Positions 1 through 7,287 of a DNA stretch of 22,464 bases are shown here, piece by piece. Position 1 is the stretch's first letter. Every line of letters begins with the position of its first letter. Origin of the DNA: an uncultured Bryobacterales bacterium (lineage in GTDB: Bacteria > Acidobacteriota > Terriglobia > Bryobacterales > Bryobacteraceae). Location of the stretch: NCBI GenBank assembly GCA_937959285.1, contig CALGAR010000107.1, positions 1-22,464 on the forward strand, in the 5' to 3' direction. Both the position numbers and the translations under genes were made by a program. The notes under the pieces are model-generated. The model saw only the letters and a list, made by a program, of their open reading frames with translations, had not been told where the DNA came from and searched no databases.

Positions 1-2
1 TG

Positions 3-1133
3 GCAGGGCTGCGCGTTGGACAGCGAGTTACGAAAGAAAGCTTCGACCAGGCGCGGGACCGCCTCCTCGCCAGCGGCGCTTTCGAGAACGTCGGTTACTC
101 CTACCAGCCGGCAGCCTCCGGCACCGGGTATTCCGTTGTGCTGACGGTGCAGGAAGTCCAGCCTGTCTACCCGGTCAGCTTCGAGGACCTGCCCGCGACG
201 CGCGAGGAACTGGAGGCGGAGCTCCGGCGCAACGATGTCCTTTTCGGTCCGAAGATGCCGGCGAGCGAGACGCTGCTCAGCCGGTATTCTCAAATCTTGC
301 AGGAATTCCTGGCCGCGAGGGGCTTCAGGGAGAAAGTCATCGGGCGAGTTACCATTCAGGGTACCGATGATCTGACCGTTGTATTCCGGCCAAATACAGT
401 CCCGCCTTCCATAGCAGAGGTCCAGTTTCTCAACGCCAGAGTCGTCCACCCGACTGAGCTCAAGCAGGCGATTCACAGCACTGCGATCGGCGCCGTGTAC
501 CAGGAGGCGCGTTTTCGCAAGATCCTCGACTACACGATCCGGCCTCTTTACGAGGAGAGGGGCTATCTCGGCGTCTCTTTCCCAAAGATTGCCATCGAAC
601 CGGCGAAGGGCACAAAAGGCGTGATTGTTACGGTGACCGTCGACGAGGGGCCGGTTTACTCCCTTGGCGATGTCAAGGTTGAGGGAGTTCCGCTGACGAA
701 GGAGCAGATTGAATCCATCGCCAAATTCCGCCCGGAGGAGGAAGGCGCTCCCGTGAACTTTCGGATCATCCAGGAAGGGACCGAGCGCCTGCTGATCGGG
801 CTCCGGCGGCAAGGATATATCAAGGCGGCGGCGAATACCGAACGGAAGATCGACGAAGAGAAGAAGAAGGCAGATCTGGTAATTCGAGTCGATCCGGGCC
901 CGCAGTTCCTCTTCGGGACCCTCAAGATTGACGGACTGGATATTCACGGCGAGGCGGCCATCAAGAAGCTATGGGCCTTGAAGGCCGGAAAACCGTTCGA
1001 TGCCGGCTACCCCGACTACTTTCTAAACCGGGTGCGCCAGGACGGTATTTTCGACAATCTGGGCAAGACTCGGGCTGAGATTGTTCCGGATGAGAAGAGC
1101 CTCGCTGTTGACGTGATTCTTCACTTCCAGTAG
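3..1133 (+). CDS. POTRA-repeat protein, 5'-truncated, no barrel
   Basis: The reading frame is open from the window edge, so the true start lies upstream; an in-frame CTG at 138 is internal. The product is a chain of POTRA-like modules. Repeated signatures such as GPVYSLGDVKVEG, GPQFLFGTLKIDG and RLRRQGY/RGYLG-type helix-to-strand turns match the polypeptide-transport-associated domains of BamA/Omp85 and TamA proteins, which bind unfolded outer-membrane proteins in the periplasm. At least three or four modules are visible. The protein stops right after a POTRA-like segment (AVDVILHF then stop), where BamA would continue into about 350-400 residues of beta-barrel. Nothing barrel-like follows; the next gene is a peptidase. 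It may be a soluble periplasmic POTRA protein that assists a separate Omp85, or a lipoprotein whose N-terminus is outside the window. POTRA assignment is fairly secure; the role is inferred. Confidence 0.8.
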   Translation, partial: AGLRVGQRVTKESFDQARDRLLASGAFENVGYSYQPAASGTGYSVVLTVQEVQPVYPVSFEDLPATREELEAELRRNDVLFGPKMPASETLLSRYSQILQEFLAARGFREKVIGRVTIQGTDDLTVVFRPNTVPPSIAEVQFLNARVVHPTELKQAIHSTAIGAVYQEARFRKILDYTIRPLYEERGYLGVSFPKIAIEPAKGTKGVIVTVTVDEGPVYSLGDVKVEGVPLTKEQIESIAKFRPEEEGAPVNFRIIQEGTERLLIGLRRQGYIKAAANTERKIDEEKKKADLVIRVDPGPQFLFGTLKIDGLDIHGEAAIKKLWALKAGKPFDAGYPDYFLNRVRQDGIFDNLGKTRAEIVPDEKSLAVDVILHFQ

Positions 1134-1167
1134 CCCCCGGCCGAATCCACCCTCCGGGAAAGCGCTG

Positions 1168-1176
1168 TGCCAAAAT
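1168..1176 (+). promoter_or_regulatory. Weak extended -10 before S9 peptidase
   Basis: TG-C-CAAAAT reads as an extended -10 (4 of 6 bases of TATAAT plus the TG). It ends 6 nt before the ATG at 1183, the spacing expected when transcription starts on the start codon. No Shine-Dalgarno sequence is present at the usual distance. No convincing -35 is seen. This is a low-confidence suggestion, listed because the same geometry recurs at other transcription-unit heads in this window. Confidence 0.25.
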
Positions 1177-1182
1177 TTAGGT

Positions 1183-3210
1183 ATGCTCCGAGGCTTCTTT
1201 GCGGCACTGGTGCTATGCCTGATTGTTGCGCCGGTGCAGGCGCAAAAGGCGCCATTCGACGTCCAGGCTCTTCTCAAGCTTGCCCGTGTTGGCGAACCAG
1301 CCTTATCACCGGACGGCAAGATGGTAGCTTTCACGGTCCAGTCGATTGATCTTGCCAAGAACGCGCGGCCGAAGCACATCTGGGTAGTGCCCGTGGAGGG
1401 CGGGACCCCGCGGCAAATCACGCACGAGGGGACTCGCAACGAGCGCCCGCAATGGTCCCCGGACTCCAAGAAGATTGCCTTCATCTCTGATCGGAGCGGT
1501 TCTGCCCAGATCTGGACGGTGGATCCCGACGGGCAGAATGCCGTACAGTTGACGAATCTCTCCACCGAGGCGGGCGGCCTGATGTACTCGCCGGACGGAA
1601 AGAAGATCCTCTTCACGAGCGACGTCTTTCCCGATTGCGCGGACGACGATTGCAATCGCAAGCGCCTGGATGCCGAAAGAAACAATCCAGTGAAGGCGAG
1701 AATGTATACGTCGCTGCTGTACCGGCACTGGAACGAATGGCAGACGTCGCGCAGGCGTCACCTTCTGGTCATCCCGGCTTCGGGAGGTCCGGCGAAGGAT
1801 TTGACGCCGGGGACGCGGGATGTGCCGCCGTTCTCTCTCGGCGGGCCCGACGACTACGCAATCTCCCCGGACGGCGCTGAGGTCTGCTACGTCATGAACC
1901 CGGACCCGGAGCTTGCGACGAGCACGAACTCGGAGCTGTATGTGGTGCCTATCGACGGCGGCGAGGCCAAAAAGATTACCGTCAATCCCGCAGCGGATAA
2001 CTCTCCGAAATACTCGCCGGACGGTAAGTGGATCGCATACCGGATGCAGACGCGCGCCGGATATGAGAGCGACCGCTGGCGGCTTGCCGTGATGGATCGA
2101 ACCACCGGCGTCACGACGGTTCTGACAGAGTCGATTGACCGTTCCGTTGGATCCTTCACCTGGACTCCGGACTCCCGGCGGCTTGCTATCACCATTGAGG
2201 ATCGCGGCCGCCAGACGGCGCAACTGATCCCGGTGACCGGCGGAGGCGGCAAGGGCCTGATCCAAGGCGCCCACGTCGACGACCTGCAATTTACTCCAGA
2301 TGGCAAGACGCTCATCTTCACCGAACAAAGCGGATCGAGCCCGGTTGAAATCTATCGCATTTCTTCGACGGGAGGCTCTCCAACTCCCTTAACCGGCATC
2401 AACAAGGAGCTGCTGGCGAGCCATCAGCTGACGCCGTACGAAGAGATGTGGACAGAAAGCGTGGATGGCACTCGTGTCCACAGCTTCCTCGTCAAGCCGT
2501 ACAATTTCCAGGCTGGCCGCAAGTATCCGGTACTCTTTCTGATTCACGGCGGCCCGCAGGGCGCTTGGGGCGAAAGCTGGACGTACCGGTGGAACGCTCA
2601 GGTCTTCGCCGCAGCCGGCTACGTCGTGGTGATGCCGAATCCCAGAGGCTCGACCGGCTACGGGCAAAAGTTCACGGATGAGATCAATGCCGATTGGGGC
2701 GGCAAGGTCTTCGACGACATCATGGCTGTTGTCGACAAGGTCTCCGGGCTTCCGTACGTCGATAAGGATCGGATGGCGGCAGCGGGCGGTTCGTACGGCG
2801 GGTACATGGTGAACTGGATGCTCGGTCATACGGACCGCTTTAAAGCCTTCGTTTCGCACGCCGGCGTTTTCGATCTTCGCAGCATGGCGGGTGAGACCGA
2901 GGAGCTTTGGTTCCCGCTTTGGGAATTCCGCGGCATGCCTTGGGACAATCCTGAAATCTACTCGAAATGGTCGCCCAGCTACTACGTGCGGGACTTCAAG
3001 ACGCCCACGCTCGTCACGCACGGCGAACTGGATTATCGCGTGCCCGTAGGACAAGGTCTCCAGTTGTTCACGGCGCTGCAGATGCAGAAAGTGCCATCAA
3101 AGCTTCTGCTCTTCCCCGATGAAGGGCACTGGATCCAGAAGCCGCAGAACAGTCTCCTTTGGTACAACGCATTCCTGGACTGGATTGGCGAGTGGACGAC
3201 CAAAAAGTAG
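1183..3210 (+). CDS. Secreted S9-family prolyl oligopeptidase-type peptidase
   Basis: A 675-residue serine peptidase. Residues 1-21 form a signal peptide (a hydrophobic FFAALVLCLIVA core, then VQAQ), so the enzyme is likely periplasmic or exported. Residues ~25-390 hold WD40/PD40-like beta-propeller repeats, each with an SPDGK or TPDSR motif, as in TolB and the S9 propeller that filters substrates. The C-terminal alpha/beta-hydrolase domain carries GGSYGGYM with nucleophile Ser537, Asp617 in ELDYRVP and His649 in DEGHW, so the triad is complete. The HGGPQGAWG oxyanion segment precedes it. This matches S9C acylaminoacyl-peptidase/dipeptidyl-peptidase-like enzymes that cut short peptides. It is probably monocistronic, with 49 nt upstream and 84 nt downstream to cysS on the same strand. 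Exact substrate preference cannot be read from the sequence. Confidence 0.93.
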   Translation: MLRGFFAALVLCLIVAPVQAQKAPFDVQALLKLARVGEPALSPDGKMVAFTVQSIDLAKNARPKHIWVVPVEGGTPRQITHEGTRNERPQWSPDSKKIAFISDRSGSAQIWTVDPDGQNAVQLTNLSTEAGGLMYSPDGKKILFTSDVFPDCADDDCNRKRLDAERNNPVKARMYTSLLYRHWNEWQTSRRRHLLVIPASGGPAKDLTPGTRDVPPFSLGGPDDYAISPDGAEVCYVMNPDPELATSTNSELYVVPIDGGEAKKITVNPAADNSPKYSPDGKWIAYRMQTRAGYESDRWRLAVMDRTTGVTTVLTESIDRSVGSFTWTPDSRRLAITIEDRGRQTAQLIPVTGGGGKGLIQGAHVDDLQFTPDGKTLIFTEQSGSSPVEIYRISSTGGSPTPLTGINKELLASHQLTPYEEMWTESVDGTRVHSFLVKPYNFQAGRKYPVLFLIHGGPQGAWGESWTYRWNAQVFAAAGYVVVMPNPRGSTGYGQKFTDEINADWGGKVFDDIMAVVDKVSGLPYVDKDRMAAAGGSYGGYMVNWMLGHTDRFKAFVSHAGVFDLRSMAGETEELWFPLWEFRGMPWDNPEIYSKWSPSYYVRDFKTPTLVTHGELDYRVPVGQGLQLFTALQMQKVPSKLLLFPDEGHWIQKPQNSLLWYNAFLDWIGEWTTKK

Positions 3211-3270
3211 CTGGAGCGCGGCCAGCCTCGGCAAACTGCAAACTCGTACAAAAGGCGCTTCTTCGTCCTC

Positions 3271-3279
3271 TGCTACGAT
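3271..3279 (+). promoter_or_regulatory. Extended -10 promoter of cysS
   Basis: TG-C-TACGAT is an extended -10 (TG motif plus 4 of 6 consensus bases) in the 84-nt gap before cysS. It ends 15 nt before the ATG at 3295, predicting a 5' UTR of about 8-10 nt. No purine-rich ribosome-binding site occurs between it and the ATG, so near-leaderless initiation is suggested. The -35 region is not recognisable. Confidence 0.4.
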
Positions 3280-3294
3280 AAAAATCATCGCTTT

Positions 3295-4695
3295 ATGGGC
3301 TTGCGTTTCTACAACACACTGACGCAGGAAGTGGAGGAGTTTCGTCCGCTGCACGACAACATCGTGCGCATGTACACCTGCGGCCCCACGGTTTACCACT
3401 ACGTCCACATCGGCAATTTCAGGACCTTTACGTTCCAGGACATCTTGCGCCGGTGGCTGCGGATGCGCGGCTACAAGCTCGATCACGTGATGAACATCAC
3501 CGACGTCGAGGACAAGATCATCCGCAATGCGATGGCGCAGGGTAAGTCGCTGCGGGAGTATACGGCGGAATATGAAAAAGCCTTCCTCGAGGACGCGGCA
3601 ACCCTGCGGCTGGAGCGCCCGGAACGGCTGGTTCGCGCGACTGAGCATATCGACGATATGGTCGCCGCGATTCAGAAACTCGGTGAGAAGAGCTACACGT
3701 ACGAGAGCGACGGGTCGATTTACTACCGGATCTCGAAGTTCCCCGAGTACGGAAAGCTGTCGCATAGCGATTTCAGCGGCATCCGCGCCGGCGCTCGCGT
3801 CGATGTGGATGAATACGAGAAGGCCGACGCTCGCGACTTCGTGCTCTGGAAGGCGAAGAAAGACGGCGAGCCCGCATGGGAAACGCCGATCGGCACCGGG
3901 CGCCCGGGCTGGCACATTGAGTGCTCAGTCATGGCGATGAAGTATCTGGGCGATACGCTCGATATCCACACAGGGGGCGTCGACCTTACCTTCCCGCATC
4001 ACGAAAACGAGATTGCGCAGTCGGAAGCGCTCACCGGCAAGCAGTTCGTCCGGTACTGGCTGCACGCTGAGCATCTGATCGTCGAAGGCCAGAAGATGTC
4101 CAAGTCCCTGGGAAACTTCTATACCCTGCGCGATGTCCTCTCGATGGGGTACGCGCCGGAAGCGGTCCGCTATCTGCTGGCCTCGGTCCCATATCGCAAG
4201 AAGCTGAATTTCACGTTCGACGGTTTGAAGGCTGCAGCCACATCTATTGAGCGGCTACGCAACTTTGAGCTTCGCCTGAAGACGGAGCAGTTCCCGGACG
4301 GCACGAGCGAACAGGTGGAGAAGCGCACGCAGGAGGCGATACGGCAGTTCGAAGAGAGCCTGGATGACGATCTGAATACCGCCGAGGCGCTGGCTGCGAT
4401 CTTCGAGTACACCCGCGACGTGAACACGATGATGGATACCGGCGAATTCCGTAAAGGCAATATCGCTACCGCCCAGGCGCTGCTCTCGGAGTTCGACCAG
4501 GTTTTTGACGTCCTTCGTCCCACCGAGGCGAAGGGAGGGCTGTCGGAGGAAGAGATCGAGGCGAAGATCGCCGAACGGACAGCGGCAAGAAAAGCGCGAG
4601 ACTTTGTCCGCGCCGACGAAATCCGGCGGCAGTTGCTGGAGCAGGGCATTATTCTTGAGGACACCAAAGAAGGAGTCCGGTGGAAGAGGAAATAG
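3295..4695 (+). CDS. cysS: Cysteinyl-tRNA synthetase
   Basis: A 466-residue class I aminoacyl-tRNA synthetase, full length for the family, charging tRNA-Cys with cysteine in the cytoplasm. The zinc/cysteine-binding motif TCGPTVY (Cys29) is followed by the HIGH-type motif HIGN at 38-41. WHIECS and HTGGVDLTFPHHENE form the zinc and tRNA recognition core, and KMSKS lies at 267-271. The C-terminal helical domain ends with ARKARDFVRADEIRRQL, typical of CysS. The ATG at 3295 gives the standard MGLRFYNTLT start. The next gene starts 6 nt after the stop, so the two are probably co-transcribed, linking cysteine supply to cysteine charging. Confidence 0.97.
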   Translation: MGLRFYNTLTQEVEEFRPLHDNIVRMYTCGPTVYHYVHIGNFRTFTFQDILRRWLRMRGYKLDHVMNITDVEDKIIRNAMAQGKSLREYTAEYEKAFLEDAATLRLERPERLVRATEHIDDMVAAIQKLGEKSYTYESDGSIYYRISKFPEYGKLSHSDFSGIRAGARVDVDEYEKADARDFVLWKAKKDGEPAWETPIGTGRPGWHIECSVMAMKYLGDTLDIHTGGVDLTFPHHENEIAQSEALTGKQFVRYWLHAEHLIVEGQKMSKSLGNFYTLRDVLSMGYAPEAVRYLLASVPYRKKLNFTFDGLKAAATSIERLRNFELRLKTEQFPDGTSEQVEKRTQEAIRQFEESLDDDLNTAEALAAIFEYTRDVNTMMDTGEFRKGNIATAQALLSEFDQVFDVLRPTEAKGGLSEEEIEAKIAERTAARKARDFVRADEIRRQLLEQGIILEDTKEGVRWKRK

Positions 4696-4701
4696 ACGCA
4701 A

Positions 4702-5883
4702 GTGAAAATTCAAACCAAGGCAGTTCACGCAGGCGACCGGCGTAAGCCGCCCTCGCAGATCCCCGTCACGACGCCGATTTATGCGGCTTCGAGTTTTCTT
4801 GCGGAGTCAATGGAGCAGCTCGACCGTGTGATGGGGATGGAGGAGCCTGGCTTCTGCTACTCGCGCTACGACAATCCCACCAACACCGCGCTCGAGACGC
4901 TAATGAAGGAGCTGGAGAATGGTCACGGGGCTCTTGCCTGCGCCTCCGGCATGTCCGCTCTGCAAATCGCCCTCACTGCCGCGCTCATGGACCGGCGGAA
5001 AGCGGTGCTGGCCGCCGACGCCCTTTACGGAGCCAGTGTCAGCCTTTTGAACAAGGTTCTGGAGCCGTTCGGCGTGGATACGCGCTACGTCGACATCTGT
5101 AACCTCGAGGCGGTCGAGAAGGCAGTGGAGGAATTCAAGCCGGGCTGCATCTTAATGGAAACCATTTCGAATCCGCTGCTTCGTGTCGGTTCTATTCCTC
5201 AGGTTGCGTCACTTGCGCGTAAGGCGGGAGCCGCCCTTATCGTTGACAACACGTTCGCGACGCCGCTGCTGGTGCGGCCGCTCGAACTCGGTGCACACAT
5301 ATGCGTTCACAGTGCGACGAAGTATCTGGCTGGCCACGGCGACGTACTGGGGGGAATCGTCGTCGCGGACGAGGAGCATGCTCCTGTCGTTCGCTCGCTC
5401 TCGCGTACCTATGGACCGGTGCTTGGACCCTTTGAAAGTTATCTGACCATGCGCGGCATCAAGACCTTCCCGCTTCGCATGGAACGGCAATGCGCCAACG
5501 CATGCAAGGTGGCGCAGTTCCTCGGAGGACATCCCAAAGTTTCTCGTGTCTACTTCACCGGCGACTCCTCGCACCCGGACGCCGCAACGATCCGGGCGCT
5601 CTTTCCGGAGGGACTGTTTGGCGCGATGGTCAGCTTCGAGCTGAAGGACGGCGACCGCGATGCCGTGTTTCGCTTTATCGACCGGCTAAAGCTGGTTGTT
5701 CGTGCCACATCCCTGGGAGACGTTCACACCATGGTCCTCTATCCGGCGATTGCATCTCACCGAGACTTGTCTCCAAAGCAAAGGCACCGGCTTGGCATCG
5801 GTGACAACCTCGTGCGTCTGTCCGTCGGGATCGAGGCCATGGAAGATATCCTCGGGGATCTGGACCAGGCGCTCGCCTATTGA
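4702..5883 (+). CDS. PLP-dependent trans-sulfuration enzyme (Cys/Met metabolism family)
   Basis: A 393-residue member of the cystathionine gamma-synthase / gamma-lyase / methionine gamma-lyase family (fold type I, PLP). Visible hallmarks are the N-terminal KAVHAGDRR, YSRYDNPTN, the glycine/serine cofactor loop ASGMSALQ, the VDNTFATP motif with the PLP-nitrogen Asp, and the Schiff-base Lys207 in HSATKYLAGHGD. The C-terminal motif LVRLSVGIE is intact. Which of the related activities it has cannot be decided by eye; coupling to cysS favours cysteine metabolism. The start is GTG at 4702, with a purine-rich AGAGGA about 11 nt upstream. Its TGA stop at 5881-5883 also provides the TG of the extended -10 of the his promoter. 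Confidence 0.92.
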   Translation: MKIQTKAVHAGDRRKPPSQIPVTTPIYAASSFLAESMEQLDRVMGMEEPGFCYSRYDNPTNTALETLMKELENGHGALACASGMSALQIALTAALMDRRKAVLAADALYGASVSLLNKVLEPFGVDTRYVDICNLEAVEKAVEEFKPGCILMETISNPLLRVGSIPQVASLARKAGAALIVDNTFATPLLVRPLELGAHICVHSATKYLAGHGDVLGGIVVADEEHAPVVRSLSRTYGPVLGPFESYLTMRGIKTFPLRMERQCANACKVAQFLGGHPKVSRVYFTGDSSHPDAATIRALFPEGLFGAMVSFELKDGDRDAVFRFIDRLKLVVRATSLGDVHTMVLYPAIASHRDLSPKQRHRLGIGDNLVRLSVGIEAMEDILGDLDQALAY

Positions 5884-5889
5884 TATACT
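5861..5889 (+). promoter_or_regulatory. Predicted his operon promoter (extended -10)
   Basis: The -35 candidate TGGACC (5861-5866, 4 of 6 matches to TTGACA) lies exactly 17 bp from TATACT (5884-5889, 5 of 6 matches to TATAAT). The -10 is preceded by TG-A, giving a full extended -10. Predicted transcription starts around 5893-5897, only 4-8 nt before the leader-peptide ATG at 5901. The promoter lies within the last codons and stop of the trans-sulfuration gene. Confidence 0.65.
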
Positions 5890-5900
5890 TTTAGTTTCCC

Positions 5901-5966
5901 ATGCAGCTTCGGACCCATCATCATCACCACCACCGGCATGACATGCCTGTGCGGGTCCGTTTCTGA
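5901..5966 (+). CDS. hisL: Histidine operon leader peptide
   Basis: A 21-codon ORF beginning MQLRTHHHHHHRHD and ending in TGA at 5964-5966. It has six consecutive His codons (three CAT, three CAC; 5916-5933) and a seventh at 5937-5939. It sits between a strong promoter-like sequence and a rho-independent terminator, immediately before hisI. This is the architecture of the enterobacterial hisL leader, where scarcity of charged tRNA-His stalls the ribosome in the His run and permits read-through. Its 5' arm CGGACCC (5910-5916) abuts the first His codon and pairs with 5953-5959 near the end of the ORF. There is no Shine-Dalgarno sequence: the 17 nt upstream are T-rich. With the predicted promoter the mRNA would be leaderless or nearly so. 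Strongly supported by composition, context and RNA structure together. Confidence 0.92.
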   Translation: MQLRTHHHHHHRHDMPVRVRF

Positions 5967-5998
5967 ACATTTTGTGAAATCAGAAAAGTTGAGCCCGC
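5910..5998 (+). promoter_or_regulatory. his attenuator: alternative RNA pairings
   Basis: Segment 1, CGGACCC (5910-5916), is perfectly complementary to segment 2, GGGTCCG (5953-5959). Segment 2, as GCGGGT (5951-5956), can instead pair with segment 3, GCCCGC (5993-5998; five Watson-Crick pairs plus one G-U). Segment 3 is also the 5' arm of the terminator. Stalling at the His codons (5916-5939) would cover segment 1, release segment 2 and form the 2:3 antiterminator. A ribosome at the stop codon covers segment 2 and leaves the terminator free. Nested hairpins add stability: CAC-C-GGCA with TGCC-T-GTG (5931-5951), and TTCTGA with TCAGAA (5961-5966 / 5980-5985). The pairings are seen directly; the mechanism is inferred from the known enterobacterial case. 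Confidence 0.85.
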
Positions 5999-6020
5999 CG
6001 TAGTTTTGGCGGGCTTTTTT
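5991..6020 (+). terminator. Rho-independent attenuator terminator
   Basis: Stem GCCCGCC (5993-5999) pairs with GGCGGGC (6008-6014), extendable outward by A5992-T6015 and a G-T pair, around an 8-nt loop. It is followed directly by six T residues (6015-6020). It lies 26 nt after the leader-peptide stop and 13 nt before the hisI ATG, as an attenuator requires. It would also end any transcripts reading through from cysS and the trans-sulfuration gene. Confidence 0.93.
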
Positions 6021-6033
6021 ATTGGTGTTCAAG

Positions 6034-6414
6034 ATGAACCTCGATTTCAGTAAACTTGACGGCCTCCTGCCGGCGGTGATTCAGGACTGCCAGACGGGCC
6101 GCGTCCTCATGGTCGGCTTCATGAATGAAGAGGCCTTTCGAAAGACGGTGGAGACCGGATTCGCCACCTTCTACAGCCGCTCGCGAAACAAGCTGTGGAT
6201 GAAGGGAGAAAGCTCCGGCCATCGTCTCGTCGTACGTGAAATTTCCACCGACTGTGACGAGGACTGTGTTCTGGTGAAGGTGGAAGCTCTTGGGCCGGGT
6301 GTTTGCCATGAGGGTTACCAAAGCTGCTTCTTTCGGACGCTGAAGGACGGTCAGTGGGTAACGACCGATGAGCGAACCTACGATCCCGGCAACGTGTACG
6401 GAGGGAAAGCATGA
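6034..6414 (+). CDS. hisI: Phosphoribosyl-AMP cyclohydrolase
   Basis: A 126-residue enzyme from the ATG at 6034 (MNLDFSKLDG); in-frame TTG 6022 and GTG 6025 are possible upstream starts, but they fall against the terminator T-tract. It opens the purine ring of PR-AMP, the third step of histidine synthesis. The family signature SRSRNKLWMKGESSGH is followed by TDCDEDCVLVKV and GVCHEGYQSCFFR, which carry the metal-binding Cys and Asp residues. Length and ending show a HisI-only protein: no HisE domain follows, unlike the HisIE fusion of many bacteria. Only a weak GGTG lies before the ATG, so initiation may depend on transcripts escaping the attenuator. The stop overlaps the hisG start as ATGA. 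Confidence 0.96.
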   Translation: MNLDFSKLDGLLPAVIQDCQTGRVLMVGFMNEEAFRKTVETGFATFYSRSRNKLWMKGESSGHRLVVREISTDCDEDCVLVKVEALGPGVCHEGYQSCFFRTLKDGQWVTTDERTYDPGNVYGGKA

Positions 6415-7280
6415 AGCTGAAGCTCGGAATCCCGAAGGGAAGTCTGGAAAACGCGACGATCGATCTCTTCCGCCGCGCCGGCTTTAATATCACCACCAGC
6501 TCCCGCTCTTATTTCCCCTCCATCGACGATCCTGAGATTGAGTGCATGCTGATCCGAGCCCAGGAAATGGCGCGGTACGTGGAGGACGGCATCCTCGATG
6601 CAGGCCTGACGGGAAGGGACTGGGTTGAAGAAAACGCCTCGCAAGTGGTCACTGTGGCGGATCTCATTTACGCCAAGCAGAGTTTCGGCAAGGTCCGCTG
6701 GGTGCTCGCAGTACCCGAGTCTTCGCCGTTCCAAAGGGTCGAGGATCTCGAAGGGAAAGTTATTGCTACCGAGCTTGTCGGCGCAACAAAGCGGTATCTC
6801 GCCTCGAAAGGCGTCAAAGCAAAGGTTGAGTTTAGCTGGGGCGCCACGGAAGTGAAGCCGCCTGAGCTGGCGGATGCGATTGTCGAGGTGACGGAAACGG
6901 GATCTTCCCTTCGCGCGAACAAGCTCCGCATCATCGAGACCGTGCTCGAGTCCAACACGCAGCTCATCGCCAACTGCGATTCCTGGCAGAACGATTGGAA
7001 GCGCCGAAAGCTGGAGGACATACGGACGCTGCTTGAAGGGGCCATCAATGCTTTGGGGAAAGTGGGCCTGATGCTCAACGTGGAGAAACGGAACCTCGAA
7101 GCAGTGCTCAATGTTTTGCCTGCGCTGAAGAAGCCGACGGTGTCGCATCTCACCGACGAGGACTGGGTGGCTCTGAATACGATCCTCGATGAGGTCACCG
7201 TCCGCGCAATCATTCCACGGCTCAAGGAAGCGGGAGCCCAGGGGATTGTCGAATACCCGCTGAACAAGATCGTGCTGTGA
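6411..7280 (+). CDS. hisG: ATP phosphoribosyltransferase, long form
   Basis: A 289-residue enzyme that condenses ATP and PRPP, the first committed step of histidine synthesis. The length and the C-terminal ~75 residues (after LMLNVEKRNLE, ending EAGAQGIVEYPLNKIVL) identify the long form, HisG_L. Its ACT-like domain mediates histidine feedback inhibition, and it does not need HisZ. Core motifs LGIPKGSLENAT, DAGLTGRDWVEE, ATELVGATKRYL and the PRPP-binding segment AIVEVTETGSSLRAN are intact. A strong ribosome-binding site GGAGGG (6400-6405) precedes the ATG by 5 nt, inside the hisI end. Allosteric control here would complement the upstream attenuator. Confidence 0.97.
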   Translation: MKLKLGIPKGSLENATIDLFRRAGFNITTSSRSYFPSIDDPEIECMLIRAQEMARYVEDGILDAGLTGRDWVEENASQVVTVADLIYAKQSFGKVRWVLAVPESSPFQRVEDLEGKVIATELVGATKRYLASKGVKAKVEFSWGATEVKPPELADAIVEVTETGSSLRANKLRIIETVLESNTQLIANCDSWQNDWKRRKLEDIRTLLEGAINALGKVGLMLNVEKRNLEAVLNVLPALKKPTVSHLTDEDWVALNTILDEVTVRAIIPRLKEAGAQGIVEYPLNKIVL

Positions 7281-7287
7281 GCAAATC

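Noticed and set aside
1306..2328. A 340-codon minus-strand open frame opposite the S9 peptidase.
   Set aside because: It is a shadow of the propeller repeats, with no start context or family motif.
5916..5933. CATCATCATCACCACCAC looks like an engineered 6xHis tag or vector contamination.
   Set aside because: It lies inside a natural ORF, precisely between a promoter, complementary RNA arms and a terminator in front of hisI, and the flanking genes are continuous genomic sequence. Native leader-peptide codons explain it.
5884..6033. A T-box or other tRNA/metabolite riboswitch controlling the his operon.
   Set aside because: The leader is too short and lacks a T-box specifier stem or antiterminator consensus; the His-codon ORF explains the control better.
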